Below are positions 36,195-46,306 of a DNA stretch of 64,000 nucleotides, piece after piece. Position numbers and translations under genes: made by a program. The notes under the pieces are model-generated. The model ran no database searches. It had not been told where the DNA came from and saw nothing but the letters and a program-made list of their open reading frames with translations. Source of the stretch: Herbidospora daliensis (lineage in GTDB: Bacteria; Actinomycetota; Actinomycetes; Streptosporangiales; Streptosporangiaceae). Where the stretch lies: NCBI RefSeq assembly GCF_001570585.1, contig NZ_BBXF01000001.1, positions 737,691-801,690 on the forward strand. The letters run 5' to 3'. Position 1 is the first letter of the stretch. Every line of letters starts with the position of its first letter.

Positions 36195-38224
36195 GGCGTC
36201 GTGATCTGGCGCGTGATCGTCGGGTCGGTGATGGCGGCGTCGTCGGCCAGCAGGAAGGCCTTGCTGAGGATCAGCGACAGGCGGCCGTCCTCCTCGAACG
36301 GGAGGAACAGGCCGGGCGCGGCGGCCTTGGCGACGATGCACAGGTAGGCGTCGTTGGGTTCCATCAGGATGTTCGCCGAGCCCAGGTGGATCTTGTAGGT
36401 GCGCAGGTCGCCCCGGACCACCAGGAAACGGCCCGCCAGGGTGCAGCGGTCGGCGACGGCGAGCCGGGGCAGCAGCCGGGCCAGGGCGTCGCGGCGGACC
36501 TCGGCCGACGACGACAGTTCGGCGAAGGAGCGCTCGGCCCAGTGGTCGCGCAGCGCGCCCGGCCCCCATTCGGCCCCGTGGGGGTCGGACATGATCGAGG
36601 TGACCCCGATGAACAGGTCGGCGTCGCGCATGGCCTCGCTGAAGACCAGCGGCGGCACCTCCGCGAGCGGCGCCTGCCGCCAGGAGGCGCCGGCCTGGCG
36701 CTCGAAGTACATGACCGAGGTCTGGGCGAAGCCCTCCTCGTAGAGGTGGTGGCTCAGAGTTACCCGCCACTCCCCGCCGGCCAGCACCCGCCGGGCCGCG
36801 CCGTCGTCGTGGCCGCCGTCCCAGAAACCCAGGTAGTTCGAGGCCCAGCCGCGGTCTTTGAACAGCGCGCGCAGCCGCGAGTAGTGCACGATGTGACCCT
36901 CGAACCGGCTGGAGTGCGCGCCGGCCGCCTCCTCGGCGGGGGTCAGCAGGTAGACCTCGCGGAACGCCTGCTTGAACGGCTGCCGGATCTCCTTCTCCTG
37001 GACGACCTCGCGCCACGCCCGCACCTCGTCGACCGTGGCCCGCGCCGGATGCCACAACCGGACCGGCACGCCGGGCGCCGTCAGCCCGAGCCGGGCCTCC
37101 CACACGCCAGGGGCGACCTCGAACTCCCAGATCAGCCGGTCGGCGACCGGGTTGCCCTCAAGCTGGCGGTAGGGCGGCGGCGTCGGGCTCGTGTAGCCGG
37201 CCTCCAGCGCCCTGGCCAGCGTGGCCTGCCGCTGGGCGGCCTGCTTCGCCAGGTCTTTGAGGCGTTTCACGGCGTCGGGGTGGTCGCGCCGGACCGCCGC
37301 CGGGACCGACTTCAGCTTCCGGTCGCCGTGCCACCACGACAACTCGACGTCGCCGTCGACGGAGATCACGGCGGTGTGCTCGCCGACGGTCTCGCGGTGC
37401 CGCCCGTCGGGCATGCGGAACGCGACGTCGAGCCGGTCGGCCAGCGCGGGCTCGATGCGCTTGAACTTCTTCGCCAGCTCCTTGGGCACCCCGGCGTGGC
37501 GGGTGATGCGGGCGGCGGTGCGCAGCGCGGAGACCACCTCGGGGGTCGGGTGGTCTTCGGCCGATCGGGCGATCTCGTACAGCAGCGCCTGCGAGGGCAG
37601 CGTCTTGGCCGAGGTGGGGGCGACCGCGATGCCGCGGACGACGCGGTCGAGCAGGTCGGGCAGCCAGGTCTCGTCGCGGCGCAGCGCCAGCCGCGCCGCC
37701 CGGCCGAGGGCGGCGACCTCGGCGTCGTCGAAGAGCCGGGTCGTGTACGCGATCTCGCCCGCCTGCAGCATCCCGACCCGGGCGTCGGCCGACTCCAGTG
37801 CGGTGCGCGCGAAACCGAGGTAACCGGGCTGTTCGGCCAGCCAGTCGAGCAGCTCGCCCGGCACCGGTTCGCGGGGCACCGAGGGCAGGTCGCGCAGCGC
37901 CTCGCTGAACCGCGCCCGCTGGGCGACCTCCCAGCCGAAGATCACCGTGTTCTCGGCGACCGCGATGGGGCCCTGCTGCCCGGCGAGATGGGCGGCCAGT
38001 TCGGCGTCCATGCCCGCGATGCCCGCCGCGACCGTGGTCTGCATCGTCCACAGGCGCGGATGGCGGTCGTGCAGCGTGTTCTCGACCAGCTCCCGGGCCG
38101 CGCCCGCCATCACCCGCAGGTCGGGGATGTTGGCCCCGGCCAGGGTGGCGGTGTCGCGGGCGGTGCCGCCGAGGATGGCATGGAGCCGCGTCACCAGGGC
38201 CGAATGGTTGCGGTGGTCGTGCAT
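36191..38224 (-). CDS. DUF4132-family protein
   Basis: A 677-residue cytoplasmic protein. The C-terminal half (from about residue 370) matches DUF4132: REVVQEKEIRQPFKQAFREVYLLTPAE, then SRFEGHIVHYSRLRALFKDRGW and a closing RTYKIHLGSANILMEPNDAYLCIV. The N-terminal half looks like helical repeats. DUF4132/MolR-like proteins have no settled function. It follows a small partner gene with a 1-bp gap, and both are divergent from a SNF2 helicase/SWIM pair, so a joint role in nucleic-acid transactions is possible but unproven. Confidence 0.85.
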   Translation of the reverse strand: MHDHRNHSALVTRLHAILGGTARDTATLAGANIPDLRVMAGAARELVENTLHDRHPRLWTMQTTVAAGIAGMDAELAAHLAGQQGPIAVAENTVIFGWEVAQRARFSEALRDLPSVPREPVPGELLDWLAEQPGYLGFARTALESADARVGMLQAGEIAYTTRLFDDAEVAALGRAARLALRRDETWLPDLLDRVVRGIAVAPTSAKTLPSQALLYEIARSAEDHPTPEVVSALRTAARITRHAGVPKELAKKFKRIEPALADRLDVAFRMPDGRHRETVGEHTAVISVDGDVELSWWHGDRKLKSVPAAVRRDHPDAVKRLKDLAKQAAQRQATLARALEAGYTSPTPPPYRQLEGNPVADRLIWEFEVAPGVWEARLGLTAPGVPVRLWHPARATVDEVRAWREVVQEKEIRQPFKQAFREVYLLTPAEEAAGAHSSRFEGHIVHYSRLRALFKDRGWASNYLGFWDGGHDDGAARRVLAGGEWRVTLSHHLYEEGFAQTSVMYFERQAGASWRQAPLAEVPPLVFSEAMRDADLFIGVTSIMSDPHGAEWGPGALRDHWAERSFAELSSSAEVRRDALARLLPRLAVADRCTLAGRFLVVRGDLRTYKIHLGSANILMEPNDAYLCIVAKAAAPGLFLPFEEDGRLSLILSKAFLLADDAAITDPTITRQITTP

Positions 38225-38225
38225 C

Positions 38226-38618
38226 TCAGCCCCCGACCAGCGGCACGAGCTTGACGAACGAGACGACCGGGTCGGCCGTCAGGTCGATCTCGACGTCGAG
38301 GTCGAGGATCTGGCGGTCGCCGATCAGCAGCAGGAAGCCGTTGCGGAGGAACGCCGCCTCGGCCGCGTCGGCCTGCCGCTCCCAGTCGAGCCGGCGGGCG
38401 GTGCGCATGCGGTAGCCGTTGAGGTCGGCCTCGGCGTCGGTCGGCCGCACCAGGCCCCGGTAGTGGTGGGAGGGTGCGGCGTTGTGGCGGGCCACCTCCT
38501 CCCGCACCCGCAGCCGGACCAGTTCCCGCGCCGAGATGCGTTCGGGCAGGTCGGGCAGGGAGAACTCGGCCAGCGCGCGGCCGGTCGCGGTCTCGTCGCG
38601 GAAGGTCACCAAGGCCAT
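38226..38618 (-). CDS. Small hypothetical protein paired with DUF4132
   Basis: A 130-residue soluble protein (MALVTFRDETATGRALAEFSLPDLPERISARELV at the start, divided here only by description). The C-terminal part is beta-rich (GFLLLIGDRQILDLDVEIDL, then VVSFVKLVPLVGG). I do not recognise the family. It sits 1 bp before the DUF4132 start and is surely co-transcribed. ATG 38618 is preferred over the upstream GTG 38627. No strong ribosome site is visible. Confidence 0.7.
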   Translation of the reverse strand: MALVTFRDETATGRALAEFSLPDLPERISARELVRLRVREEVARHNAAPSHHYRGLVRPTDAEADLNGYRMRTARRLDWERQADAAEAAFLRNGFLLLIGDRQILDLDVEIDLTADPVVSFVKLVPLVGG

Positions 38619-38705
38619 GGGGGGCACCCGTCGTCGTGGGGAAGATCATGTCTGGCCCCCATTCATAGCAACGGCGCCCGACAAAAACGGGGGTAGCTTG
38701 TCGGG

Positions 38706-41525
38706 ATGCCAGTGCACGCGGTCTGGGCCGGGGGGCGGGCCGGATTCTGGGCGGAAGGTTCGCCGTGCCCCGCGACGTCGGAACACCATCCCTTCGCCGG
38801 GGCGCCCGAGGAGCTCGGCGGCCGGCCCGAGGAGGTCGTGCTGCGGCTGCCGTCCGACGCCGACGGGCCGGTGCACTCGTCGTTCACCACGGCGACCCGG
38901 CTGCGCGAGTGGTCGGTGCCCGCGGTCTTCCCGGCCGACCTGCCCGAGCTCGAAGAACCTTCCGGTTCGGTACGTTTCCTCGCGGCCCTCGACGAGTTCG
39001 CGCGCGACCTGGTGAGACGAGGCCGGGTGCTGCCCGGCCTGGTGGAGCGCGAGGCCCGCTGGCGGCCGGTGCTGACCGGCCCCGACGCGGGCCGGGCGGC
39101 CGAACTGGCCGCCGCGATGCCGCCGGTGTTCCGGTCGGCCGACCCCCGGCCCGCCCGCGAGGTGCTGCACGACGCGCTGACCCGGCTGGCCGACCGGGCC
39201 GTGCGCGCCGCCCTCCCCGACCGCATCCTCATGGGCCACCGCCCGGGGAGGCGCAGCCCCGTCGCCGACCAGTGGGCGGTGCGGCTGATCGGCGACGACG
39301 TCCACCTCGACGGCGACCTCGGCGAGCTGCGCGCCGAGCTCGACCGCTGGCACGACGCCGCGCACGCCTTCGACGGCCCGGTCCGGGTGTCCTTCCGGCT
39401 GGCCGAGACCGGCGACGACGACTGGGAGGTCGGCTTCTCGCTGCAGTCGGCCGACGACCCCAGCCTCGACCTGCCGGCCGCCGAGGTGTGGCGCGGCGCG
39501 CGGCTCCCCGGCGTGGTCGCCGAACACGAGCTGCTCGCGGGGCTGGGCCGGGCGGTCCGGCTCTACCCGGAGCTCGACCGGGCGCTGCGCGACCCCCGTC
39601 CCGAGGGGCTGCCGCTCGACACCCGGGGCGCGTTCGGCTTCCTCAAGAACGCCGCGCCGCTCCTGAGCGCGGCCGGTTTCGGGGTGCGCCTGCCCGCGTG
39701 GGCGGGGAAGACCAAGCTGGGCCTCAAGCTCACCACCCGCACCCGGCAGGGGCCGAAGGCGGTCGGCGGCCAGGGGTTCGGGCTCGACCAGATCGTCGAC
39801 TTCCGCGTCGACCTGGCCGTCGGCGACCAGGTCGTCTCCGAGGAGGAACTGGCCGAGCTGGCCCGGCTGAAGGTGCCGCTGGTCCGCGTACGCGGCCAGT
39901 GGGTCGAGCTCGACGACCGGCAGCTGAAGGCCGCGCTGAAGATCCTGGAGCAGCGCAGAGACGGCTCGCGCACCGCCCGCGAGGTCATCAACGAGGTCGT
40001 GCTCGGCGGCGACGACGACCTGCCGATCACCGCCGTCGACGCCGACGGCCTGCTCGGCGACCTGCTGTCGGGCGAGGCCGACCGGCGCCTGGAGCCGGTC
40101 CCGGCCCCCAGAGAGCTGACCGCGACGTTGCGGCCCTACCAGGAGCGCGGCCTGGCCTGGCTGAGCTTCCTGTCGGGCCTGGGGCTGGGCGGGGTGCTCG
40201 CCGACGACATGGGCCTCGGCAAGACGATCACGACGCTGTCGTTGCTGCTGGCCGAACGCGAGCGCGGCACGCCCGCGCCGACGCTGCTGGTCTGCCCGAT
40301 GTCGCTGCTCGGCAACTGGCAGAAGGAGGCCGCGCGGTTCGCGCCCGGCCTGCGGGTGCACGTCTACCACGGCTCCGGCCGCGAGCTGGCCGACGCCGAC
40401 CTCGTGCTCACCACCTACGGCACCGCGCTGCGCGACGTCGGCCACCTGGCGGCGTACGAGTGGGAGCGGGTGGTCTGCGACGAGGCGCAGGCGATCAAGA
40501 ACAGCGCGGCCCGGCAGGCGCAGGCGGTCAGGTCGATCCCGGCCCGCACCCGGCTGGCCCTCACCGGCACCCCGGTCGAGAACCACCTCGCCGAGCTCTG
40601 GTCGATCATGGAGTTCTGCAACCCCGGCCTGCTCGGCTCGGCCCGGGTGTTCCGCGACCGGTTCCAGGAGCCGATCGAGGTCCGCCGCGACGAGAACGCC
40701 GTCGCCGCGCTGAAACGCGCGACCGGACCGTTCGTGCTGCGGCGGCTCAAGACCGACCGGACGATCATCTCCGACCTGCCCGAGAAGCTGGAGATGAAGG
40801 TGTGGTGCACGCTCACCCCCGAGCAGGCCACCCTCTACCGCGCGGTCGTCGACGACATGATGGGCCGCATCGAGGGCAGCGAGGGCATCGAACGGCGCGG
40901 CAACGTGCTGGCCGCGATGACCCGCCTCAAGCAGGTCTGCAACCACCCCGCCCACCTGCTGAAAGACGGCTCCCGGCTGCCCGGCCGGTCGGGCAAGCTG
41001 GCCCGCCTGGAGGAACTCTGCGAGGAGATCCTGGCCGAGGGCGAGAAGGCGCTGGTCTTCACCCAGTACGCCGAGTTCGGCTCGCTGATCCTCCCCCATC
41101 TGGAGTCGCGGCTCGACCGGCCGGTGTTGTGGCTGCACGGCGGGCTGGCCAAGAAACGGCGCGAGGAACTGGTCGAGCGCTTCCAGACCGACGACGAGCC
41201 GATGATCTTCCTGCTGTCGCTCAAGGCGGCCGGCACCGGCCTCAACCTGACGGCGGCCAACCACGTCGTCCACGTCGACCGGTGGTGGAACCCCGCGGTC
41301 GAGAACCAGGCGACCGACCGGGCCTTCCGCATCGGCCAGACGAAGAACGTGCAGGTCAGGAAGTTCATCTGCACGGGCACCATCGAGGAGCGCGTCGACG
41401 AGATGATCGAACGCAAACAGGCCCTGGCCGAGAAGGTGGTCGGCACGGGCGAAGACTGGCTCACGTCGTTGTCGACCGACCAGCTCAGAGACCTGTTCAC
41501 GCTGGGCCCGGAGGCGGTGGCATGA
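38706..41525 (+). CDS. SNF2-family DEAD/DEAH helicase
   Basis: A 939-residue SWI/SNF-type ATPase (HelZ/YwqA-like). The N-terminal 460 residues include the SNF2-associated bacterial region. The motor has Walker A DDMGLGKT (K506), Walker B DEAQ (592-595), motif III LTGTPVENHLAELWSIMEF and motif VI ATDRAFRIGQ. It should translocate on double-stranded DNA or remodel protein-DNA complexes. TAGCTT lies 6 nt before the ATG with no clear ribosome site, suggesting a leaderless start. It overlaps the SWIM-finger gene by ATGA, a pairing also seen as ywqA-ywqB in Bacillus subtilis. Confidence 0.93.
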   Translation: MPVHAVWAGGRAGFWAEGSPCPATSEHHPFAGAPEELGGRPEEVVLRLPSDADGPVHSSFTTATRLREWSVPAVFPADLPELEEPSGSVRFLAALDEFARDLVRRGRVLPGLVEREARWRPVLTGPDAGRAAELAAAMPPVFRSADPRPAREVLHDALTRLADRAVRAALPDRILMGHRPGRRSPVADQWAVRLIGDDVHLDGDLGELRAELDRWHDAAHAFDGPVRVSFRLAETGDDDWEVGFSLQSADDPSLDLPAAEVWRGARLPGVVAEHELLAGLGRAVRLYPELDRALRDPRPEGLPLDTRGAFGFLKNAAPLLSAAGFGVRLPAWAGKTKLGLKLTTRTRQGPKAVGGQGFGLDQIVDFRVDLAVGDQVVSEEELAELARLKVPLVRVRGQWVELDDRQLKAALKILEQRRDGSRTAREVINEVVLGGDDDLPITAVDADGLLGDLLSGEADRRLEPVPAPRELTATLRPYQERGLAWLSFLSGLGLGGVLADDMGLGKTITTLSLLLAERERGTPAPTLLVCPMSLLGNWQKEAARFAPGLRVHVYHGSGRELADADLVLTTYGTALRDVGHLAAYEWERVVCDEAQAIKNSAARQAQAVRSIPARTRLALTGTPVENHLAELWSIMEFCNPGLLGSARVFRDRFQEPIEVRRDENAVAALKRATGPFVLRRLKTDRTIISDLPEKLEMKVWCTLTPEQATLYRAVVDDMMGRIEGSEGIERRGNVLAAMTRLKQVCNHPAHLLKDGSRLPGRSGKLARLEELCEEILAEGEKALVFTQYAEFGSLILPHLESRLDRPVLWLHGGLAKKRREELVERFQTDDEPMIFLLSLKAAGTGLNLTAANHVVHVDRWWNPAVENQATDRAFRIGQTKNVQVRKFICTGTIEERVDEMIERKQALAEKVVGTGEDWLTSLSTDQLRDLFTLGPEAVA

Positions 41526-42328
41526 GTCCGGTCGGAAAAGACGGCTGGTTCGAGGCCGGCACGCCCATCAAGGTCGAGGGCGGCATCCGGGCGCGCGGGC
41601 GGCGCGGCACCATCGGTGAGAAGTGGTGGTCGCGGCGGTTCGTCGACATCCTCGAACGGGTCTGCGACTCCGGGCGGCTCGCGCGGGGCCGCGCCTATGC
41701 CCGTCAGGGGCAGGTGGTCTCGATGTCGGTGCGGGCCGGGACCGTCGAAGGCGTGGTCCAGGGGTCGCGCCCAGAGCCGTACCGAGTCGAGATCGAGATC
41801 GAAGCCTACGGCCAGGAGGAGTGGGCGGAGCTCGAACGGGTCATCGCGGGGCAGGCCGGGCACCGGGCCCGGCTGCTGGCGGGTGAGATGCCGAAGGAGC
41901 TCGACGCGCTCTTCTCCGACGCGGGCTATCCGATCTTCCCCGAGCAGGGCGAGCTGGAGATGTCGTGCGGCTGCCCCGACTGGGGCAATCCGTGCAAGCA
42001 CGTCTCGGCGGTGCTCTACCTGCTGGCCGAGGCGTTCGACGACGACCCGTTCCTGGTGCTGGCCTGGCGCGGCAAACCCCGGGAGCAGCTCTTGGACGAC
42101 CTCCGCACCCCCGCCGACGAACCGCTGGAAGACCGGCTGGCCGACTTCTACGCCCTGAACGTGTCGGCGGCCCGTCTGAAAGGCCCCCGCACCCCCGACA
42201 CCCCGCCCGACCTGCTGCTCAGGGCGCTCGAACCGCCGAAGGTGAAGGTCAGGCACATCCCGCTGCTCGACCTGCTGCGCCCGGCCTACCGCAGCTTTAC
42301 GTATCCACGAACCCCTGAGGAACCATGA
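41522..42328 (+). CDS. SWIM zinc-finger protein, partner of the SNF2 helicase
   Basis: A 268-residue protein. The SWIM finger (CxCx-nCxH) reads MSCGCPDWGNPCKHV near residues 149-163. A region with GRLARGRAYARQGQVVSMSV precedes it. SWIM fingers bind DNA or proteins, and this type is regularly encoded with SNF2 helicases. The ATG overlaps the helicase stop (ATGA), so synthesis is coupled. The last 32 bp overlap the convergent lipid-kinase gene. Confidence 0.9.
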   Translation: MSPVGKDGWFEAGTPIKVEGGIRARGRRGTIGEKWWSRRFVDILERVCDSGRLARGRAYARQGQVVSMSVRAGTVEGVVQGSRPEPYRVEIEIEAYGQEEWAELERVIAGQAGHRARLLAGEMPKELDALFSDAGYPIFPEQGELEMSCGCPDWGNPCKHVSAVLYLLAEAFDDDPFLVLAWRGKPREQLLDDLRTPADEPLEDRLADFYALNVSAARLKGPRTPDTPPDLLLRALEPPKVKVRHIPLLDLLRPAYRSFTYPRTPEEP

Positions 42329-43235
42329 CGCGCACCCCGTTGGGGACGGTCTTGATCACCAGCGGGGTCATCAGGCGGACCTCGCCGTCGATGTCGGCGG
42401 CCATCGGGGGGTCGGTTTCGAGGAGCATCTCCTTGCCGACCACGAACGGGCCGCCCGCGAGGCTGCGCCACTTGCCGGTGGTGGCGCGCAGGAACGTCTC
42501 GCCCAGCAGGCGCAGCCGCTTGCCGGAGCCGAGCTGGTAGGCGACCAGGTTGCGGTTGTCGATGGAGATGTCGCTGGCGATCTGCCAGCCGCCGTGGAAC
42601 CGCCCGTTGGCGATGTTGAGCTGGTGGGTGAGCAGCTCGTGGCGGCGGCCCTCGACGGTGATGAAGGCCCGGAACGGCGTGTGGCCGGGCAGGATCGTCA
42701 GCGCGGTGAGGGGGTAGGCGGCCCGGCCGGCCATGCGCTTCAGCCACGGCTTGACGGTGCCGGCCACCTCGACCGACACCCCGAAGCTGGCCAGGTTGGC
42801 GAACGGCCGGTCGCCGCACAGGCCGAGGTCGATGTCGGCGACCTTGCCCTCGGTGAAGACGCGCACCGCGCCCTGGCGGGTCAGCGGCAGGCCCAGGCTG
42901 CGGGCGAAGTTGTTGGTGGTGCCCAGCGGCAGCACACCGAGCGCGACGTCGCGGTGGGCGATGTGCTTGATCGAGCTCGACAGGGTGCCGTCGCCGCCGC
43001 CCACGATGAGCAGGTCGGGACCGAGGCCGAGCGCTTCGTCGAGCCGGTCGCGCAGCCGCCGGGGGTCGTCGACGGGGAACACGCCGAGCGGCGAGAAGCC
43101 GGCTTCGCGGATGAGCCGCACGACTTCGGCGAAGTGTTTGCGGCCCCGGCGCGATTTGGTGTTCACGACGACGGCGGCCCGGCGATTCTCCCGGATGGCC
43201 GCCGTATGGTCGAGCTTGCTCCGCACCCTGCACAT
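42297..43235 (-). CDS. Diacylglycerol kinase-like lipid kinase (YegS/DgkB family)
   Basis: A 312-residue lipid kinase. The nucleotide-binding signature is DLLIVGGGDGTLSSSI. The second motif is GVLPLGTTNNFARSLGLP, and the C-terminal FVVGKEMLLETDPPMAADIDGE is typical of DAGK-domain proteins. Such enzymes phosphorylate diacylglycerol or related lipids at the membrane. I use ATG 43235; GTG or earlier starts up to 43265 are possible. The stop lies inside the convergent SWIM gene. Confidence 0.88.
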   Translation of the reverse strand: MCRVRSKLDHTAAIRENRRAAVVVNTKSRRGRKHFAEVVRLIREAGFSPLGVFPVDDPRRLRDRLDEALGLGPDLLIVGGGDGTLSSSIKHIAHRDVALGVLPLGTTNNFARSLGLPLTRQGAVRVFTEGKVADIDLGLCGDRPFANLASFGVSVEVAGTVKPWLKRMAGRAAYPLTALTILPGHTPFRAFITVEGRRHELLTHQLNIANGRFHGGWQIASDISIDNRNLVAYQLGSGKRLRLLGETFLRATTGKWRSLAGGPFVVGKEMLLETDPPMAADIDGEVRLMTPLVIKTVPNGVRVMVPQGFVDT

Positions 43236-43291
43236 GGTAGTGCCCGGCGGTCTCCCGCCGGGCACCCATCAGCCGAACGTGATCTTAACGA

Positions 43292-46090
43292 CTATTTCTT
43301 CGACGGGGTCACCTGGACGATGACGCCGAGGTTGAGCGGCAGCGGGCTGACGAGCTTCAGCTTGACGCCGAGCTGCTTGCCCTCGTCACCGGGGTTGCCG
43401 GTGCCGAGCACGAACCCGTTGACGTTCTCGCCGTACAGGTCGGTGGCGGGGCTGCCGTCGGGGTTGACGATCCGGGCGGTGTACGCCTGGTTGTCCTTCG
43501 ACGGCACGACCGCCGAGGCGTCGCGCAGGCGGAAGTAGAGGCCGTCGGGACGGTTCTCCAGGCCCGGGTACCAGGTCTTGGCGTCGGTGAACTCCTTGAC
43601 CGGGTTCTGCGCGGGGAAGCTGGTGCAGTACTCGACGAACGGCTCCGCCGCCGGCTCCAGGCACTCCTTGAACGGATACGTCTTGCCGAAGCCGAAGGCG
43701 GCGTTGGCGGCCTGCGGACGCATCGGGATGTTCTTCAGTGCGCTGGGGTCCTTCGTCGCGGCGACGCCGGAGCGGCGCAGCGGCTCGAAGTGCGAGTCGA
43801 CCAGCAGGAGCTGGCCCTTCGACCCGACCGACGGCAGGTTGAACTGGTTGGCCGCCGGGTTGTTCATGCCGTACGAGGCGTCGCGCAGCCACACGAGGAG
43901 GCCGGGGGCGTTGTAGGCGACCTTCTCGACCTTCCAGGCGCCGTCGCGCTGCCAGGTGGTGTCGTAGGTGTACTTGAGGCCCTGGTCGAAGCCGTCGTAG
44001 TTGCGCCACTCGGCCAGGTAGTACTGCTCGGAGTTGATCGAGCCGCCGTGGATGTTCCAGCCCGCGCCGGTCGTGTCGGTGAACGTGCCGGTGCTGGCGG
44101 TCCAGCCGTTGGCGCCGCCCTCGACGTCGTCGCTCCAGACGGTCGCGCCACCGGCGGTGACGGCGAAGTCGTCGGAGAACCAGCCGCGCTCGATGGCGGC
44201 CTCGTCGGTGTTGTACGTCAGCCGGATCTGGACGGTGGCGCCCGCGAACGGCGTCAGGTCGACGTAGTCGTGCCGCCAGCCGTGGGTGTCGCCGGTCAGG
44301 CCGTACTTCTTGTTGCCGAAGTCGTGCATGCGGCCGTTCGGGTCGGCGTAGCCGTCGTCGGTGGTGACGAGGGTGCCGTCCTCGGAGTAGACCTTCTGCT
44401 GCGACCAGGTGGCGCCGCCGTCGGTCGAGACCTCGACGAAGCCGAAGTCCCACTCCTCCTCGATGGTGTAATCGTTCCACATCCAGAAGCGGGGGCTGCC
44501 GGCGGCCGGGACCTGGACGGTCCGGGTCAGCTTGCTGTCGGCCCACATCTGGTCGTTGTTCGACCACCACATGTTCGCGCCGGAGTGGGGCGTGGCCATG
44601 ACGACGTGCTTCGACGGCAGGTTGATGCGCAGGCCGTCCTCGGTCAGCTTGGGCGTGCGCGAGGTCTGGCCGATGGTGACGAGCTTGGCCTTGTCACCGG
44701 GGTTGACGACCTTCGGGTTGGCCCAGCCGAGCACCCACTTGTCCCAGAGGCCCATGTGGGTCGGCATCGACTGGAAGATCGGGCCCGAGTGGGAGCCGGT
44801 CGACATCAGGTCCCAGAACTCCACCGAGCTGTCGCCGGCGCCGGAGGCGTCGTACAGGTCGGGCAGGCCCAGGTCGTGGCCGTACTCGTGGGCGAAGACG
44901 CCGACGCCGGAGTCCTCCGGCTGCACGATGTAGTTGGCGATCTTCTTGTTGGTGCCGGGGACGGTGTAGCCGCCGGGGATGGTCGAGGAGTGCGCCCAGA
45001 TGGCGTACGTGCCCTCTGCGCCGCCGCCGCCCGACTTGTCCTCACCGGCGTGCACGAGCACGAGGTGGTCGATGACGCCGTCGGGCTCCAGGACGTTGCC
45101 GTCGCCGTCGGCGTCGGCGGTGTCCTCGATGTCGTAGTCGGCCCACGGGAAGTTCGGCTGCTGCGCGGCCAGGACGTTCACCGCGTCGATGCCGAGCCGG
45201 GCCGGGCCCGCCGGGTTGTCGGGGTGGCCGGCCATCTGCTGCGGGTAGGTGCCGCACTGACCGGCGCCGTACCAGGCCTCGGAGTGGGGGACCTTCAGCC
45301 AGCCGATCGCCGCGCCCGAGACGGTGTAGGCGCCCTTCGACATCTCCTCGTACATCTTCTTCATGGTGAAGCCGGAGATGTCGATGCCCTTCTTGCCGTC
45401 GCGCGGGTCCTTGAGGTCCTTGCGGACCCGCTCGGTGATCCCGGCGTCGGAGTAGAGCATCTTGTTGAAGTGGTCGGTGCTGAAGTTCGGCACCCAGAAG
45501 GAGTTGTTGTCCTTCCCGCCGCCCGCGGCCGTGGCCGGGTCGGGGATGTTGTTGTGCAGCGGGCCGTTCATCTTCGTGCCGGCCGGCTCGGTGACGCACG
45601 TGTTGATGTCGGCCGTCGAGGCCGGGCGCACGAATCCGGAGAAGTCGTCGTTGGCGTTCTCGTTGAACTCCACGAGAAGCGTCAGCAGCTTGGCCGTACG
45701 CTTCGTGCCCGCCTTCTTGTAGATGAACTCGAAGGGGTTCTTCCCGGTCTTGATGGCGCGGCGCTCGTTGTTGGCGAGCCACCGGGCGGCGACGGGGTTG
45801 CCGCCGGCGTACTTGTGGTCGATCTCCTCGGCGATGGCCTGCGTGGCCTGCCGGTTGGCCTTCGCCGCTTCGCTCAGCTTCTCGTCCGAGCGGTCGGAGA
45901 CGTCCGACTGCGCGCGCGGGGGCGTGTAGTTGATGTAGTGGTCGCTGAGCGACGGGGTCCAGCTGGACACCGTGGTGTCCGCCGAAGCCGGGACCGTGGC
46001 CGCGGTGAGCCCCGCGGCCAGCAGCCCGAGCGCGGGCACGATGGCGGCCAACCGCCGTGCCTTGCGAGGGGATGCTGCAAAGGCTGACAA
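43292..46090 (-). CDS. Secreted M6-family metalloprotease (immune inhibitor A type)
   Basis: A 932-residue secreted zinc protease. A signal peptide (about 1-38, ending VPASA) is followed by a propeptide-like region and the M6 catalytic domain. The zinc site is HEYGHDLGLPDLYD with H401, E402 and H405, followed by the Met-turn-like WDLMSTGSHSG. The C-terminal part includes beta-sandwich modules that in InhA proteins are MAM-like (DFGFVEVSTDGGATWSQ). It starts at TTG 46090 with GGAGGAATCAC upstream, a good ribosome site. Targets are probably extracellular proteins for nutrition. It forms a single-gene unit. Confidence 0.93.
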   Translation of the reverse strand: MSAFAASPRKARRLAAIVPALGLLAAGLTAATVPASADTTVSSWTPSLSDHYINYTPPRAQSDVSDRSDEKLSEAAKANRQATQAIAEEIDHKYAGGNPVAARWLANNERRAIKTGKNPFEFIYKKAGTKRTAKLLTLLVEFNENANDDFSGFVRPASTADINTCVTEPAGTKMNGPLHNNIPDPATAAGGGKDNNSFWVPNFSTDHFNKMLYSDAGITERVRKDLKDPRDGKKGIDISGFTMKKMYEEMSKGAYTVSGAAIGWLKVPHSEAWYGAGQCGTYPQQMAGHPDNPAGPARLGIDAVNVLAAQQPNFPWADYDIEDTADADGDGNVLEPDGVIDHLVLVHAGEDKSGGGGAEGTYAIWAHSSTIPGGYTVPGTNKKIANYIVQPEDSGVGVFAHEYGHDLGLPDLYDASGAGDSSVEFWDLMSTGSHSGPIFQSMPTHMGLWDKWVLGWANPKVVNPGDKAKLVTIGQTSRTPKLTEDGLRINLPSKHVVMATPHSGANMWWSNNDQMWADSKLTRTVQVPAAGSPRFWMWNDYTIEEEWDFGFVEVSTDGGATWSQQKVYSEDGTLVTTDDGYADPNGRMHDFGNKKYGLTGDTHGWRHDYVDLTPFAGATVQIRLTYNTDEAAIERGWFSDDFAVTAGGATVWSDDVEGGANGWTASTGTFTDTTGAGWNIHGGSINSEQYYLAEWRNYDGFDQGLKYTYDTTWQRDGAWKVEKVAYNAPGLLVWLRDASYGMNNPAANQFNLPSVGSKGQLLLVDSHFEPLRRSGVAATKDPSALKNIPMRPQAANAAFGFGKTYPFKECLEPAAEPFVEYCTSFPAQNPVKEFTDAKTWYPGLENRPDGLYFRLRDASAVVPSKDNQAYTARIVNPDGSPATDLYGENVNGFVLGTGNPGDEGKQLGVKLKLVSPLPLNLGVIVQVTPSKK

Positions 46091-46306
46091 GTGATTCCTC
46101 CCTCACCCGGTAGTCAGCCGGGCTTGTCGAGGCGCGCGGGGGTGGTGCGCGCCACCGTGCGGTCGTGGCGAAACCGCCACATCCGCCGCAACGGGACGTT
46201 AGATCACTCGGTAAAGGAAAAGTAAAGTGAATGGGGGATGTTGCGAAACCGATATCGACTGATCGCCTTACCACCCAGGTGAGGCCGATTGGTACTGTTT
46301 CGGGAT

